Part shown: piece after piece, positions 16,450-24,280 of the stretch
Position numbering within the stretch: position 1 is the stretch's first letter
Layout of the letters: the number at the start of each line of letters is the position of its first letter
The notes under the pieces: generated by a model
Databases searched by the model: none
Told to the model about the DNA's origin: nothing
Seen by the model: only the letters and a program-made list of their open reading frames with translations
DNA from: Beutenbergia cavernae DSM 12333
Lineage (GTDB): Bacteria; Actinomycetota; Actinomycetes; Actinomycetales; Beutenbergiaceae
DNA: 64,000 nt
Direction of reading: 5' to 3'
NCBI RefSeq assembly: GCF_000023105.1
Contig: NC_012669.1
Location: 2,047,025 to 2,111,024 of the forward strand
Made by a program: the position numbers and the translations under genes

Positions 16450-16950
16450 ATGACGGGTGCCACAACCCGCGGCGTCCTTTTCGTGCACTCTGCGCCCCGT
16501 GCGCTCTGCCCCCACGTGGAGTGGGCGGCGGGGTCCGTGCTGGGGAAGCAGGTCGCGCTCGACTGGACGGCGCAGCCCGCCGCTGCCGGGCTGTTCCGTG
16601 CCGAGCTCTCGTGGGCCGCGGCCGTCGGTGCCGGTGCACGCCTCACCTCCGCGCTCCGCGGCTGGAACCATCTCCGCTACGAGGTCACGGAGGAGGCGAC
16701 GGGCACCAGCGACGGCGCCCGGTGGTCGCACACCCCCGAGCTCGGCATCTTCCACGCTCAGACGGACCGCCACGGCAACGTCGTCGTCCCCGAGGACCGG
16801 GTCCGCTCGGCGCTCACGCAGGCCGACGACCCGGCGCGTCTGCGCGCAGCGCTCGACCTTGCGCTCGGCCAGGCCTGGGACGACGAGCTCGAACCGTTCC
16901 GCTACGCCGGGGCGGGCGCCCCGGTGCGATGGCTGCACCGCGTGGGGTGA
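16450..16950 (+). CDS. DUF3145 family protein
   Basis: A 166-residue protein matching the actinobacterial DUF3145 family. It has the opening TRGVLFVHSAPRALCPHVEWA, then LRGWNHLRYEVTEE, RWSHTPELGIFHAQ and the C-terminal WDDELEPFRYAGAGAPVRWLHRVG. The family has no assigned function; its conserved Trp, His and Arg residues suggest a globular cytoplasmic protein. AGGAGG precedes the ATG at 16450 at good spacing. The following kinase-like gene overlaps its end. The 150-bp gap before it holds a possible weak hairpin around 16319-16338 and nothing else I recognise. Confidence 0.88.
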   Translation: MTGATTRGVLFVHSAPRALCPHVEWAAGSVLGKQVALDWTAQPAAAGLFRAELSWAAAVGAGARLTSALRGWNHLRYEVTEEATGTSDGARWSHTPELGIFHAQTDRHGNVVVPEDRVRSALTQADDPARLRAALDLALGQAWDDELEPFRYAGAGAPVRWLHRVG

Positions 16951-17834
16951 CCGCCACCGCCCGGGGGAGTCGAGCGCTCGCGTGGGCCGTGAGGGCGTGG
17001 CCAGACGTCGACTGGCACGGTGCTCGCGCGACGCACGGCGCGTTCCACGACGTCGTCGTGGCGCCTGGCCGCGTCGCGGCACGGATCGGTCGCGGGCAGG
17101 GACACCGGGCTCGCGTGCTCCGCGAAGCTGCCGCGGCGACGGCGGTCGCTCGTCTCCACCTTCCCTGGGCAGTGCCTGACGTGCTCGAGGGCCCGGTCGA
17201 GGACGACGGCGCGAGCGGCGTCCTGACCGCGTACGTGCCCGGGACGATCCGGGCGGACGCCGCCTGGGATGACGTCCGAGAGGGGTACGCCACCCTGCTC
17301 GAAGGGCTCGGACGGGCGGCGACCGATGATCACGAGCTCGGGCGTCCGCGCTCGTGGTGCGGCGGTGCCCAGTGGCCGGACGTCGTGCAATACCGACTCG
17401 TGCCGTTGCTGCCGTCCGACGTCGGCCGCAGGGCCGCCCGACTCGTCCACGACGTTCTCGGTGCGGAGGCGGAGGCGTCGCCCGTCCTCGTGCACGGTGA
17501 CCTCGGGCCCCACAACGTGACCTGGGCGGTCGACGCCGGCGGGGCGCTGACGCCGGTCGGTCTGCTCGACGTCGATCACGCGGCGCACGGTGATCCGGCG
17601 ATCGACGTCGCGCCCCTGGTCGGCGCGTTCGGAGCCGCGGCCGTGGCCGACCTCGTGACGGCCGAGACTCTCGCGCGCGCGATGCGCCATCGCGCCACCC
17701 TCAGTCTCCAGGTCGCGGCGGCCGCCGAGCTGATCGACGACGTCAGCCTCCGGGACCATGCCCTCGCCAACGTCGTCAGCCGCGCGCGTGCGGGCACCCT
17801 CTACGACCCGGGTGGGTCAGCCCCGTCCGACTGA
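16947..17834 (+). CDS. Aminoglycoside phosphotransferase-fold kinase (APH family)
   Basis: A 295-residue protein with the APH/choline-kinase fold. The catalytic loop is VLVHGDLGPHNVTW (His-Gly-Asp around residues 182-184, Asn near 188). The metal-binding loop is GLLDVDHAAHGDPAID. The N-lobe contains a weak nucleotide-binding region around GAFHDVVVAPGRVAARI. Substrate is unknown; chromosomal members often phosphorylate small metabolites and not antibiotics. I chose the GTG at 16947, which overlaps the DUF3145 stop as GTGA; the ATG at 16929 is an alternative. The last 34 nt overlap the convergent VOC gene. Confidence 0.8.
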   Translation: MTATARGSRALAWAVRAWPDVDWHGARATHGAFHDVVVAPGRVAARIGRGQGHRARVLREAAAATAVARLHLPWAVPDVLEGPVEDDGASGVLTAYVPGTIRADAAWDDVREGYATLLEGLGRAATDDHELGRPRSWCGGAQWPDVVQYRLVPLLPSDVGRRAARLVHDVLGAEAEASPVLVHGDLGPHNVTWAVDAGGALTPVGLLDVDHAAHGDPAIDVAPLVGAFGAAAVADLVTAETLARAMRHRATLSLQVAAAAELIDDVSLRDHALANVVSRARAGTLYDPGGSAPSD

Positions 17835-18586
17835 TCGGCGGCTCCGCTGTAGAGGCAGAGGCAGAACGGGTGCCCGGCCGGGTCCGCGAACGTCCGGAAC
17901 GTCGCGGCGTCGCCGGGGAGCCGCACCGCTCCCAGCCCGAGGGCCGCGGCCTCGGCTGCGTCCAGGCTTGCCACCGTGAGGTCGAGGTGGAGCTGTTGCG
18001 GGAACGCCGGGTCGGGCCACCGGGGAGCCCGGTAGCCCTCGACCTGCTGGAACAGCACCGGCGTCGCCCCGTCGTTGCCGACCATGCCCATGCCGTCCGC
18101 GTCGTACGTGACCGGCTCGCCGAGCAGCGCGGCCCAGAACGTCACGAGCTCGTGCGGGTCCGGGCAGTCCACGGTGACGCCCATGATCGTCACGGCGTCG
18201 GCGTCCTCCGCTCGGCACAGGTCGAACGGGTGGCCGGCGGGATCCGCGAGCGTGGTCCACGCCTCGTTCTCGCGGAGCACGCGCGCGCCCAGCCCCACGG
18301 CCCTCGCCGTCGCCTCCGCGACGTCGGGGACGCGCAGGTCGAGATGGAGCTGCTGCGGGCGCTCCTGCCCGGGCCACTCCGGCGTGACGAGTCCGGGCGC
18401 CGGTTGGAACGCGAGGTTCCACCCGTCCGGCGTCCGGACGACGACGACGTCGTCACTCCCGCCGGCCGGTGACGCGCCGGTCAACGCCGTCCAGAACGCC
18501 GTGGCACGTGTGACGTCCGGGACGTCCATGACGACGCTGTCCAGGACGCCGACACCTCCCGGCGCCTCCCTCGTGGTCTCGGTCAC
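17801..18586 (-). CDS. Two-domain VOC (glyoxalase/bleomycin-resistance fold) protein
   Basis: A 261-residue protein made of two related VOC modules. Module 1 runs about residues 12-125 (LDSVVMDVPDVTRATAFW to LADPAGHPFDLCR). Module 2 runs about 130-250 (MGVTVDCPDPHELVTFW to FADPAGHPFCLCL). Both carry PQQLHLDL and ADPAGHPF motifs seen in actinobacterial VOC proteins that bind or convert small ligands. The substrate is unknown. The GTG at 18586 has a strong AGGAGG site; longer in-frame readings lack one. The 3' end overlaps the phosphotransferase gene by 34 nt on the opposite strand. Confidence 0.85.
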   Translation of the reverse strand: MTETTREAPGGVGVLDSVVMDVPDVTRATAFWTALTGASPAGGSDDVVVVRTPDGWNLAFQPAPGLVTPEWPGQERPQQLHLDLRVPDVAEATARAVGLGARVLRENEAWTTLADPAGHPFDLCRAEDADAVTIMGVTVDCPDPHELVTFWAALLGEPVTYDADGMGMVGNDGATPVLFQQVEGYRAPRWPDPAFPQQLHLDLTVASLDAAEAAALGLGAVRLPGDAATFRTFADPAGHPFCLCLYSGAADQSDGADPPGS

Positions 18587-18643
18587 AGCTCCTCCTGGTG
18601 TCGCCCAGCGTGGCCCCGACTGCCGACACGGCCGGTCCGGACG

Positions 18644-18649
18644 TAGGGT
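18644..18649 (+). promoter_or_regulatory. -10 box (TAGGGT) for the GNAT gene at 18656
   Basis: TAGGGT ends 6 nt before the GTG start at 18656, consistent with leaderless transcription. Confidence 0.45.
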
Positions 18650-18655
18650 GCCGGG

Positions 18656-19192
18656 GTGCCCGAGCTGATCCTGCCGCACGTGCGCCTGTACGGCTCCTTC
18701 GTCGAGGCGATGACGGAGTTCGCGGCCGAGGGTCGCGGCGGCGCCGATGACGACTCGACGATCGGGCACGAGCTGCGCACACCGCCCTGGGGGACCCACG
18801 CCGGCTTCGTCGAGTACGTCGAGTCGCTGCTCGCCGCGAGCGACGAGGCGACGCCCCGGCCGGACGGGTACGTGCCGGACACGACGCTCTGGTGGGTCGA
18901 CGGCGACGTCTACCTCGGGCGCATCGCGGTCCGCCACCGGCTCACACCCGCTCTGCGCGTGCGCGGCGGTCACATCGGGTACGACGTGCGACCCTCGCGA
19001 CGACGCGCGGGGCACGCGACGGCCATGCTCGCAGCCGTGCTGCCGATCGCGAACGATCTCGGCATCGACCCGGCCCTGCTCACGTGCGACGAGGGCAACG
19101 TGGCGTCTCGCACGGTCATCGAGCGCGCGGGTGGTCGCCTGATCGACACCGGGGCCGGTGTGCGGCGGTACTGGGTGCCGACGGCCCGCTGA
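18656..19192 (+). CDS. GNAT family N-acetyltransferase
   Basis: A 178-residue acetyltransferase of the type often annotated in actinobacteria as a predicted GNAT acyltransferase. The centre reads TLWWVDGDVYLGRIAVRHRL and the acetyl-CoA loop is GGHIGYDVRPSRRRAGHATAML (around residue 103). The CDEGNVASRTVIERAGGRL segment is the usual C-terminal signature. The acceptor is unknown. The GTG at 18656 is probably leaderless. It ends 3 nt before the convergent fabF stop. Confidence 0.87.
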   Translation: MPELILPHVRLYGSFVEAMTEFAAEGRGGADDDSTIGHELRTPPWGTHAGFVEYVESLLAASDEATPRPDGYVPDTTLWWVDGDVYLGRIAVRHRLTPALRVRGGHIGYDVRPSRRRAGHATAMLAAVLPIANDLGIDPALLTCDEGNVASRTVIERAGGRLIDTGAGVRRYWVPTAR

Positions 19193-19195
19193 GGC

Positions 19196-20431
19196 TCAGG
19201 CGCTCGTGGCGACCAGCGCGACGTTGTGCCCGCCGAAGCCGAACGCGTTGTTGATCGCGGCGAGGTCACCCGTCGCGCGCAGCTCCCGCGCCGACGTGGC
19301 GACGTCGATCTCGATGCCGTCGTCGAGCCGGTCGACGTTGATCGTGGGGGGAGCCGTGCGGTTCTGCACGGCGAGGATCGTGAAGATCGTCTCCAGCGCG
19401 CCGGCGCCGCCGAGCAGGTGGCCCGTCATCGACTTCGTCCCGGACACGACGACGCCGTCCCCGAGCGTGCGGTGGATCGCAGCCGCCTCGACGCCGTCGC
19501 CGGCCGGGGTCGACGTCGCGTGCGCGTTGACGTGGGCGATGTCGGCCGGCGAGAGCCCGGCGTCCTGGAGCGCCAGGCGCATCGCGCGCTCCTGACCGGC
19601 ACCCGACGGGTCCGGCGGCGCGATGTCGTACGCGTCCGACGTCATGCCGACGCCGGCGAGCCGGGCGTAGACCCGTGCGCCGCGGGCGCGGGCGTGCTCC
19701 TCGCTCTCGAGGACGACGAGGCCGGCCCCTTCGCCGAGCACGAAACCGTCCCGATCCGCGTCATAGGGTCGCGACGCCGCGGCTGGGTCGTCGTTCCGCG
19801 TCGACAGGGCCTGCATCTTCGCGAACGCCGCCATCGGCAGCGCGTGGATGGCCGCCTCCGTGCCGCCGGCGACGACGACGTCGGCGCGGCCCGTGCGGAT
19901 CATCTCGACGCCGTAACCGATCGCCTCGGCACCCGAGGCGCACGCCGACACCGGCGTGTGCGAGCCCGCCTTGGCGCCGAGCTCGATGGAGACGTACGCG
20001 GCGGGGGAGTTGGGCATGAGCATCGGGACGGTCAGGGGCAGCACGCGCCGGGCGCCGCGCTCCTTCACCGTGTCCCAGGCGGACAGCAGGGTCCAGACGC
20101 CGCCGATCCCGGACGCGACGACGGCGCCGAGCCGTTCGCCGTCGACCTCGGGTGTGCCGGCGTCAGCCCACGCCTCGCGCGCCGCGATCATCGCGAACTG
20201 GGCGCTCGGGTCCATGCGGCGCTGCTGCGGCACCGGCAGGACGTCCGCGGCCGGAACCGCCAGCGGCGCGCCGAACGTGACCGGCAGCTCGTACTGGGTG
20301 ACCCAGTCGTACGGCAGGGTCCGGGCGCCCGACGTGCCGGCCAGGGCAGCCCGCCACGTGGACGGGACGTCTCCGCCGAGAGGCGTGGTCGCGCCGACGC
20401 CGGTCACGACGACTGTGGGTGGGGTGCTCAT
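19196..20431 (-). CDS. fabF: Beta-ketoacyl-ACP synthase II
   Basis: A 411-residue condensing enzyme that elongates acyl-ACP with malonyl-ACP in type II fatty-acid synthesis. The Cys-His-His triad is visible: Cys164 in VSACASGAE, His304 in NAHATSTPAGD and His338 in TKSMTGHLLGG. It ends in NNAFGFGGHNVALVATSA, the standard C-terminus. ATG at 20431 has an AGGAGG site; the longer in-frame reading is Arg-rich and runs into the intergenic hairpins. It is the last gene of fabD-fabH-acpP-fabF and is separated from acpP by a gap holding two hairpins. Confidence 0.96.
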   Translation of the reverse strand: MSTPPTVVVTGVGATTPLGGDVPSTWRAALAGTSGARTLPYDWVTQYELPVTFGAPLAVPAADVLPVPQQRRMDPSAQFAMIAAREAWADAGTPEVDGERLGAVVASGIGGVWTLLSAWDTVKERGARRVLPLTVPMLMPNSPAAYVSIELGAKAGSHTPVSACASGAEAIGYGVEMIRTGRADVVVAGGTEAAIHALPMAAFAKMQALSTRNDDPAAASRPYDADRDGFVLGEGAGLVVLESEEHARARGARVYARLAGVGMTSDAYDIAPPDPSGAGQERAMRLALQDAGLSPADIAHVNAHATSTPAGDGVEAAAIHRTLGDGVVVSGTKSMTGHLLGGAGALETIFTILAVQNRTAPPTINVDRLDDGIEIDVATSARELRATGDLAAINNAFGFGGHNVALVATSA

Positions 20432-20469
20432 GGTCGGCGTTCCTCCTGCTCTCGCTGGGCGGGTCCGTC

Positions 20470-20501
20470 GTCGCCGGGCACGCCGTGGCGTGCCCGGCGA
20501 C
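20470..20501 (-). promoter_or_regulatory. Strong intercistronic hairpin between acpP and fabF
   Basis: GTCGCCGGGCACGCC (20470-20484) and GGCGTGCCCGGCGAC (20487-20501) form a perfect 15-bp stem around GT. Lying in the same operon after acpP, it may act as a partial terminator or an mRNA-processing and stabilising element that lets acpP be expressed above fabF. Confidence 0.6.
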
Positions 20502-20509
20502 CGAGGCAT

Positions 20510-20525
20510 CGGTCCGTGCGGACCG
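20510..20525 (-). promoter_or_regulatory. Second hairpin directly after acpP
   Basis: CGGTCC and GGACCG form a 6-bp stem with loop GTGC, immediately next to the acpP stop codon. With the 15-bp hairpin 8 nt further downstream it makes a tandem stem-loop at the acpP 3' end. Confidence 0.5.
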
Positions 20526-20774
20526 TCAGGCCTGCGCGCCGGCGATGTAGGTGACGGCGTCGCCGACGGTGACGAGGTTCTTGACCTCGTCGTCCGGGAT
20601 CGTGACGCTGAACTTGTCCTCGGCCTGCGTGACGATCGTCATCATCGACAGCGAGTCGATGTCGAGGTCGTCGGTGAACGACTTGTCGAGCTGAACGGAG
20701 TCGGTCGGCAGGCCGGTCTCCTCGTTGACGATCTCGGCCAGGCCGGCCAGGATCTCCTGCTCGCTGCTTGCCAT
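20526..20774 (-). CDS. acpP: Acyl carrier protein
   Basis: An 82-residue acidic helical protein that carries acyl chains during fatty-acid synthesis. The phosphopantetheine-attachment serine is Ser41 in DIDSLSMM. The surrounding FTDDLDIDSLS and the C-terminal NLVTVGDAVTYI are standard for actinobacterial ACP. The ATG at 20774 has a GAGGAGA site. The 77-bp gap to fabH could hold its own promoter, but no clear -10 is seen. Confidence 0.97.
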   Translation of the reverse strand: MASSEQEILAGLAEIVNEETGLPTDSVQLDKSFTDDLDIDSLSMMTIVTQAEDKFSVTIPDDEVKNLVTVGDAVTYIAGAQA

Positions 20775-20851
20775 GTTCTCTCCTCGGGTGATGTGCGGTG
20801 ATGCGTAGGACAGTCTGGGGGACGACGCCGCCCAGGCCGAAACCGGCGCGC

Positions 20852-21883
20852 TCAGGGCAGGACGACGACCTGTGCCGCGTAGACGAGCCCGGCGCCGAAC
20901 CCGATCTGCAGGGCGACGTCGCCGCTCTTCGCGGCGCCCTCGCGCAGCAGGCGCTCCGTGGCGAGCGGGACGGACGCCGCCGACGTGTTGCCGGTCTCGG
21001 CGATGTCGCGACCGACGGCGACCTCGGGGCCCAGCTTGAGCAGCTTCACCAGCTGGTCCGTGATCCGCATGTTCGCCTGGTGCGGGATGAAGACGTCGAT
21101 GTCGCCCATCTCGAGCCCGGCCGCGGCGACGGCGCGGCGGGCGACGTCCGGCATCTGCGAGATGACCCACTTGAAGACCGTCGGTCCCTCCTGCCGCAGG
21201 GTCGGCCAGCTGACGCCCTCGAGCCCGGCGGGGACGCCCTCGCCGGCCGCGCGCCGGAACGCGAGCCACGGCTCCGTCTGGAAGATGACGCGCGACTGGG
21301 CGCCGTCCGACCCCCACACCGTCGGGCCGATGCCCGGGACGTCGGACGGGCCGACGACGGCGGCGCCCGCGCCGTCGCCGAGGAGGAACGAGATCGTGCG
21401 GTCGGTCGGGTCGATGAAGTCGGACATCTTCTCGACGCCGACCACGAGCACGTGGCGGGCGACGCCGGAACGCACCATCGCGTCGGCCTGGGCGATCCCG
21501 TAGCAGTACCCGGCGCACGCGGCGGAGATGTCGTACGCGGCCGCGGGGGTGGCGCCGAGGCGGTCGGTGAGCACCGCCGCGATGGACGGCGTCTGCTCGA
21601 AGTACGTCACCGTGGACACGAGCACGGCGTCGACCTGCGACGCGTCGATCCCCGCGGCGTCGAGCGCAGCGCGTGCCGCGCCCTCGGCGAGGTCGGCGAG
21701 CGTCGTCGTCGGCTTGGCGCGCCGCCGCGAGACGATGCCGGTCCGCTGTCGGATCCACTCGTCGGAGGAGTTGATCGGCCCGACGATCTCGTCGTTCGGG
21801 ACGACGTCCTCTCCGCGGAGGCCGCCCACGCCGAGGATGCGGGACGCCGTCGTGGGCGCGGTCTGACGCAGCGTGGCGGTCAT
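20852..21883 (-). CDS. fabH: Beta-ketoacyl-ACP synthase III
   Basis: A 343-residue initiating condensing enzyme, joining an acyl-CoA primer to malonyl-ACP. The catalytic triad is Cys123 (DISAACAGYCYG), His268 (FIPHQANMR) and Asn299 (ETGNTSAAS). SSDEWIRQRTGI is the typical CoA-binding N-terminal segment. Actinobacterial FabH enzymes generally take branched primers. ATG at 21883 overlaps the fabD stop as ATGA, so the two are translationally coupled. Confidence 0.97.
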   Translation of the reverse strand: MTATLRQTAPTTASRILGVGGLRGEDVVPNDEIVGPINSSDEWIRQRTGIVSRRRAKPTTTLADLAEGAARAALDAAGIDASQVDAVLVSTVTYFEQTPSIAAVLTDRLGATPAAAYDISAACAGYCYGIAQADAMVRSGVARHVLVVGVEKMSDFIDPTDRTISFLLGDGAGAAVVGPSDVPGIGPTVWGSDGAQSRVIFQTEPWLAFRRAAGEGVPAGLEGVSWPTLRQEGPTVFKWVISQMPDVARRAVAAAGLEMGDIDVFIPHQANMRITDQLVKLLKLGPEVAVGRDIAETGNTSAASVPLATERLLREGAAKSGDVALQIGFGAGLVYAAQVVVLP

Positions 21884-22878
21884 GAGTCTCCAGGTGTGAC
21901 GTTCGATTCGGGCGTGGGCACAGCCCCCGTGCCCGTCGCGATGCCGTGCTCGGCGAGCATCGCACGCGCGGCGTCGAGATCCGCCGGCGACTTCAACGCG
22001 ATGCCGGGCACGCCAGGCAGCGTACGCCGCGCGAGGGACGTCAGGACGCCGCCCGGGGCGAGCTCGACCACTGCCGTGGCGCCCAGGCCGCCGAGCGTCT
22101 CCTGACACAGGTCCCAGCGCACGGGCGACGCGACCTGCCCGGCGAGCCGGGCGAGCGCGTCGGCGCCGGACGTGACGACGGCGCCGTCGGCGTTGGACAG
22201 CAGCGGCACCACCGGGTCCGCCGGGTCGAGCGACGCCGCCACGCCGGCGACGGTCTGGGCGGCCTGTGCCATGAACGACGTGTGGAACGCGCCGGCGACC
22301 TGGAGCGGGACGACGCGCGCCTTCGCCGGGGGATCGGCACGCAGCGCCTCGAGCGCCTCGAGCGACCCGGCCGCGACCACCTGACCGGCGCCGTTGACGT
22401 TCGCCGCCACGAGGTCGAGCTGCTCGAGCCGGGCCGCCACGTCGGCCGGGTCGCCGCCCAGCACCGCGTTCATCCCGGTCGGCACGCGTGCCGCGTCCGC
22501 GGCCATCGCGCGGCCGCGCTCGCCGACCAGGGCGAGTCCGGCCCGGTCGGGCAGCACGCCGGCGAGCACCGCCGCCGCGAACTCGCCGACGGAGTGCCCG
22601 GCGAGGGCGACGCCGTCGGCCGCGGCGAGCGGCCGTCCGAGGAGCGCCCGGGCGGCGAGCAGCGACGTGGCGACGATCAGCGGCTGGGCGATGGCCGTGT
22701 CGCGGATCGTGTCCGCGTCCGACGTCGTCCCGTGCGTGCGGAGGTCGACGCCGGCGGCGTCGGAGTACTCGTCGATGTCGAACGCGTCGGCGCCGCCGTC
22801 CGCGTCGAACAGCTCGAGCCACGGGGCGAGCATGCCGGGCGTCTGGGCGCCCTGGCCGGGGCAGAGGAGAGCGAGCAC
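21880..22878 (-). CDS. fabD: Malonyl-CoA:ACP transacylase
   Basis: A 332-residue acyltransferase that loads malonyl onto ACP. The nucleophile is Ser96 in the GHSVGEF elbow and the catalytic His is His199 in GAFHTSFM. The N-terminal LLCPGQGAQ is diagnostic. It begins with GTG at 22878 and heads the fabD-fabH-acpP-fabF operon. A palindrome 67 bp upstream is the probable activator site. The next upstream gene on the same strand encodes the FasR-type regulator, 99 bp away. Confidence 0.96.
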   Translation of the reverse strand: MLALLCPGQGAQTPGMLAPWLELFDADGGADAFDIDEYSDAAGVDLRTHGTTSDADTIRDTAIAQPLIVATSLLAARALLGRPLAAADGVALAGHSVGEFAAAVLAGVLPDRAGLALVGERGRAMAADAARVPTGMNAVLGGDPADVAARLEQLDLVAANVNGAGQVVAAGSLEALEALRADPPAKARVVPLQVAGAFHTSFMAQAAQTVAGVAASLDPADPVVPLLSNADGAVVTSGADALARLAGQVASPVRWDLCQETLGGLGATAVVELAPGGVLTSLARRTLPGVPGIALKSPADLDAARAMLAEHGIATGTGAVPTPESNVTPGDS

Positions 22879-22944
22879 CGTCCTAGCCTGCCGATCCCGC
22901 GGACGGGCACGGGCTGACGGCGCCGACGAACTGACTCCCGCGGG

Positions 22945-22963
22945 GTTGTAGGTCTTCTACAAC
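22945..22963 (-). promoter_or_regulatory. Probable FasR operator upstream of fabD
   Basis: GTTGTAG (22945-22951) and CTACAAC (22957-22963) form a perfect 7-bp inverted repeat with a 5-bp spacer. It is AT-rich against the local composition, lies 67 bp upstream of fabD and 15 bp after the end of the regulator gene. The position fits an activator bound upstream of the fabD promoter. Confidence 0.65.
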
Positions 22964-22977
22964 GCGAGGTCGCCGGC

Positions 22978-24171
22978 TCATGCGCCGAGACGCCCGACGG
23001 CGATCGCCACCTGGAGCACGTAGCCCTCGCGCGGATCCGTCGCGTCCCACCCCGTGACCGCGGCGATCCGGCGCAGCCGGTACCGCACCGTGTTCGGGTG
23101 GACGAACAGCCCCCGCGCCGTCGCCTCGAGCGACCGGCCGGCCTCGAGGTAGGCGGACAGGGTCTCCAGCAGCGGGCCGCCGACGCCGAGCAGGGGGCCG
23201 TAGACGTCGCTGAGGACGGTGCGGCGCGCGTCCGGGTCGCCGGCGAGGACGCGCTCCGGGAGCAGGTCCTCCGCGAGCACCGGCCGGGGAGCCGACGGCC
23301 ACGCGCGGACGGCCGCGAGACCGGCGAGCGCGACGCGTGCGGAGCGGTGCGCCTCGGAGACGTCGCCGACCTCCGGGCCGATGACGACCGGGCCGGGCCC
23401 GAGCCGCGCGGCGAGCGACTCCGCGCCGACCCGCAGGTCGCCCTCGCCGCCGAGGACGACGATGATGCGCATCCCCTGGATGCCGACGAGCGCGTCGTGA
23501 GCGGCGCGGCGGGCGGCGCGCCGAAGGTCCGCGGCGAAGGACGTGTCGAGCGGCTCCTCGGCCGTGCCGACCATGACGATCGTTGCGCCGCGGCCGCTCC
23601 ACCCCAGCGCCGCGACCCGCGACGCGAGCGAGTCGTCGCCCTCGCCGCGCAGCAGCGAGTCGACCACGAGGGCCTCGAGCCGCGCGTCCCACGCGCCGCG
23701 TGCCTCCGCCGCCCGCGCGTACACCTCGGCCGCCGAGAAGGCGACCTCCCTCGAGTACCGCAGGACGGCGTCGCGCAGCTCACGGTCCTGACCCGGGGTG
23801 GCCAGCTCCTCCGTGTGCTCCTCGACGACCTCGACGACGATCCGCACGAGCTGCAGGGTGTGCTGCAGCGAGATCGAGCGCGTCAGCTCCGGCGGGGCCG
23901 CCCGGAAGATCTCGGCCGCGTTGAACGTCGTCGGCTCCGGACGCTCGTACCAGGAGATGAACGCGGCGATCCCGGACTGCGCGACCATCCCGATCCAGGA
24001 CCGGTCCTCGGCCGCGAGCGAGCGGTACCACGCGAGCTCCTCGTCCAGGCGGCGCAGCGCGGCACCGGTGAGCATGTCCGTGCCCTGCCGGAGGCGTCGG
24101 ATCATCTCCGGCGCGTGCGGCGGGTGCGCGCCGGCGGCCACGTCGACGCTCTCGGCTCGGGCGCGGGTCAT
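22978..24171 (-). CDS. fasR: PucR/CdaR-type transcriptional regulator of fatty-acid synthesis (FasR-like)
   Basis: A 397-residue regulator. Its central region (about residues 180-270) resembles the GGDEF-like domain of PucR/CdaR proteins. The C-terminal helix-turn-helix reads EATARGLFVHPNTVRYRLRRIAAVTGWD, the PucR HTH signature. The same type of gene adjoins fabD in Streptomyces, where FasR activates the fab operon; the synteny here is exact. The ATG at 24171 lies 6 nt after TATGCT, indicating a leaderless mRNA. It is divergent from the 24281 gene. Confidence 0.88.
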   Translation of the reverse strand: MTRARAESVDVAAGAHPPHAPEMIRRLRQGTDMLTGAALRRLDEELAWYRSLAAEDRSWIGMVAQSGIAAFISWYERPEPTTFNAAEIFRAAPPELTRSISLQHTLQLVRIVVEVVEEHTEELATPGQDRELRDAVLRYSREVAFSAAEVYARAAEARGAWDARLEALVVDSLLRGEGDDSLASRVAALGWSGRGATIVMVGTAEEPLDTSFAADLRRAARRAAHDALVGIQGMRIIVVLGGEGDLRVGAESLAARLGPGPVVIGPEVGDVSEAHRSARVALAGLAAVRAWPSAPRPVLAEDLLPERVLAGDPDARRTVLSDVYGPLLGVGGPLLETLSAYLEAGRSLEATARGLFVHPNTVRYRLRRIAAVTGWDATDPREGYVLQVAIAVGRLGA

Positions 24172-24177
24172 GGCGCG

Positions 24178-24183
24178 AGCATA
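24178..24183 (-). promoter_or_regulatory. -10 box (TATGCT) for fasR
   Basis: Minus-strand TATGCT ends 6 nt before the fasR ATG at 24171, the spacing of a leaderless start. Confidence 0.5.
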
Positions 24184-24268
24184 GGCGCACGACGCCCCGT
24201 CACTTGTGGCGAGGCGACAAATCCACGCCGGCACCCGGTCGCGCCCGGTCCCGGTCCGAGGGACCGGC

Positions 24269-24274
24269 TAGTGT
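24269..24274 (+). promoter_or_regulatory. -10 box (TAGTGT) for the 24281 gene
   Basis: TAGTGT ends 6 nt before the ATG at 24281, consistent with a leaderless transcript divergent from fasR. Confidence 0.5.
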
Positions 24275-24280
24275 CGTCGA

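Noticed and set aside
16356-16946. An extended N-terminus for the phosphotransferase gene
   Set aside because: The extra codons overlap the whole DUF3145 gene and read as low-complexity Arg/Gly sequence. The GTGA overlap at 16947 is the natural start.
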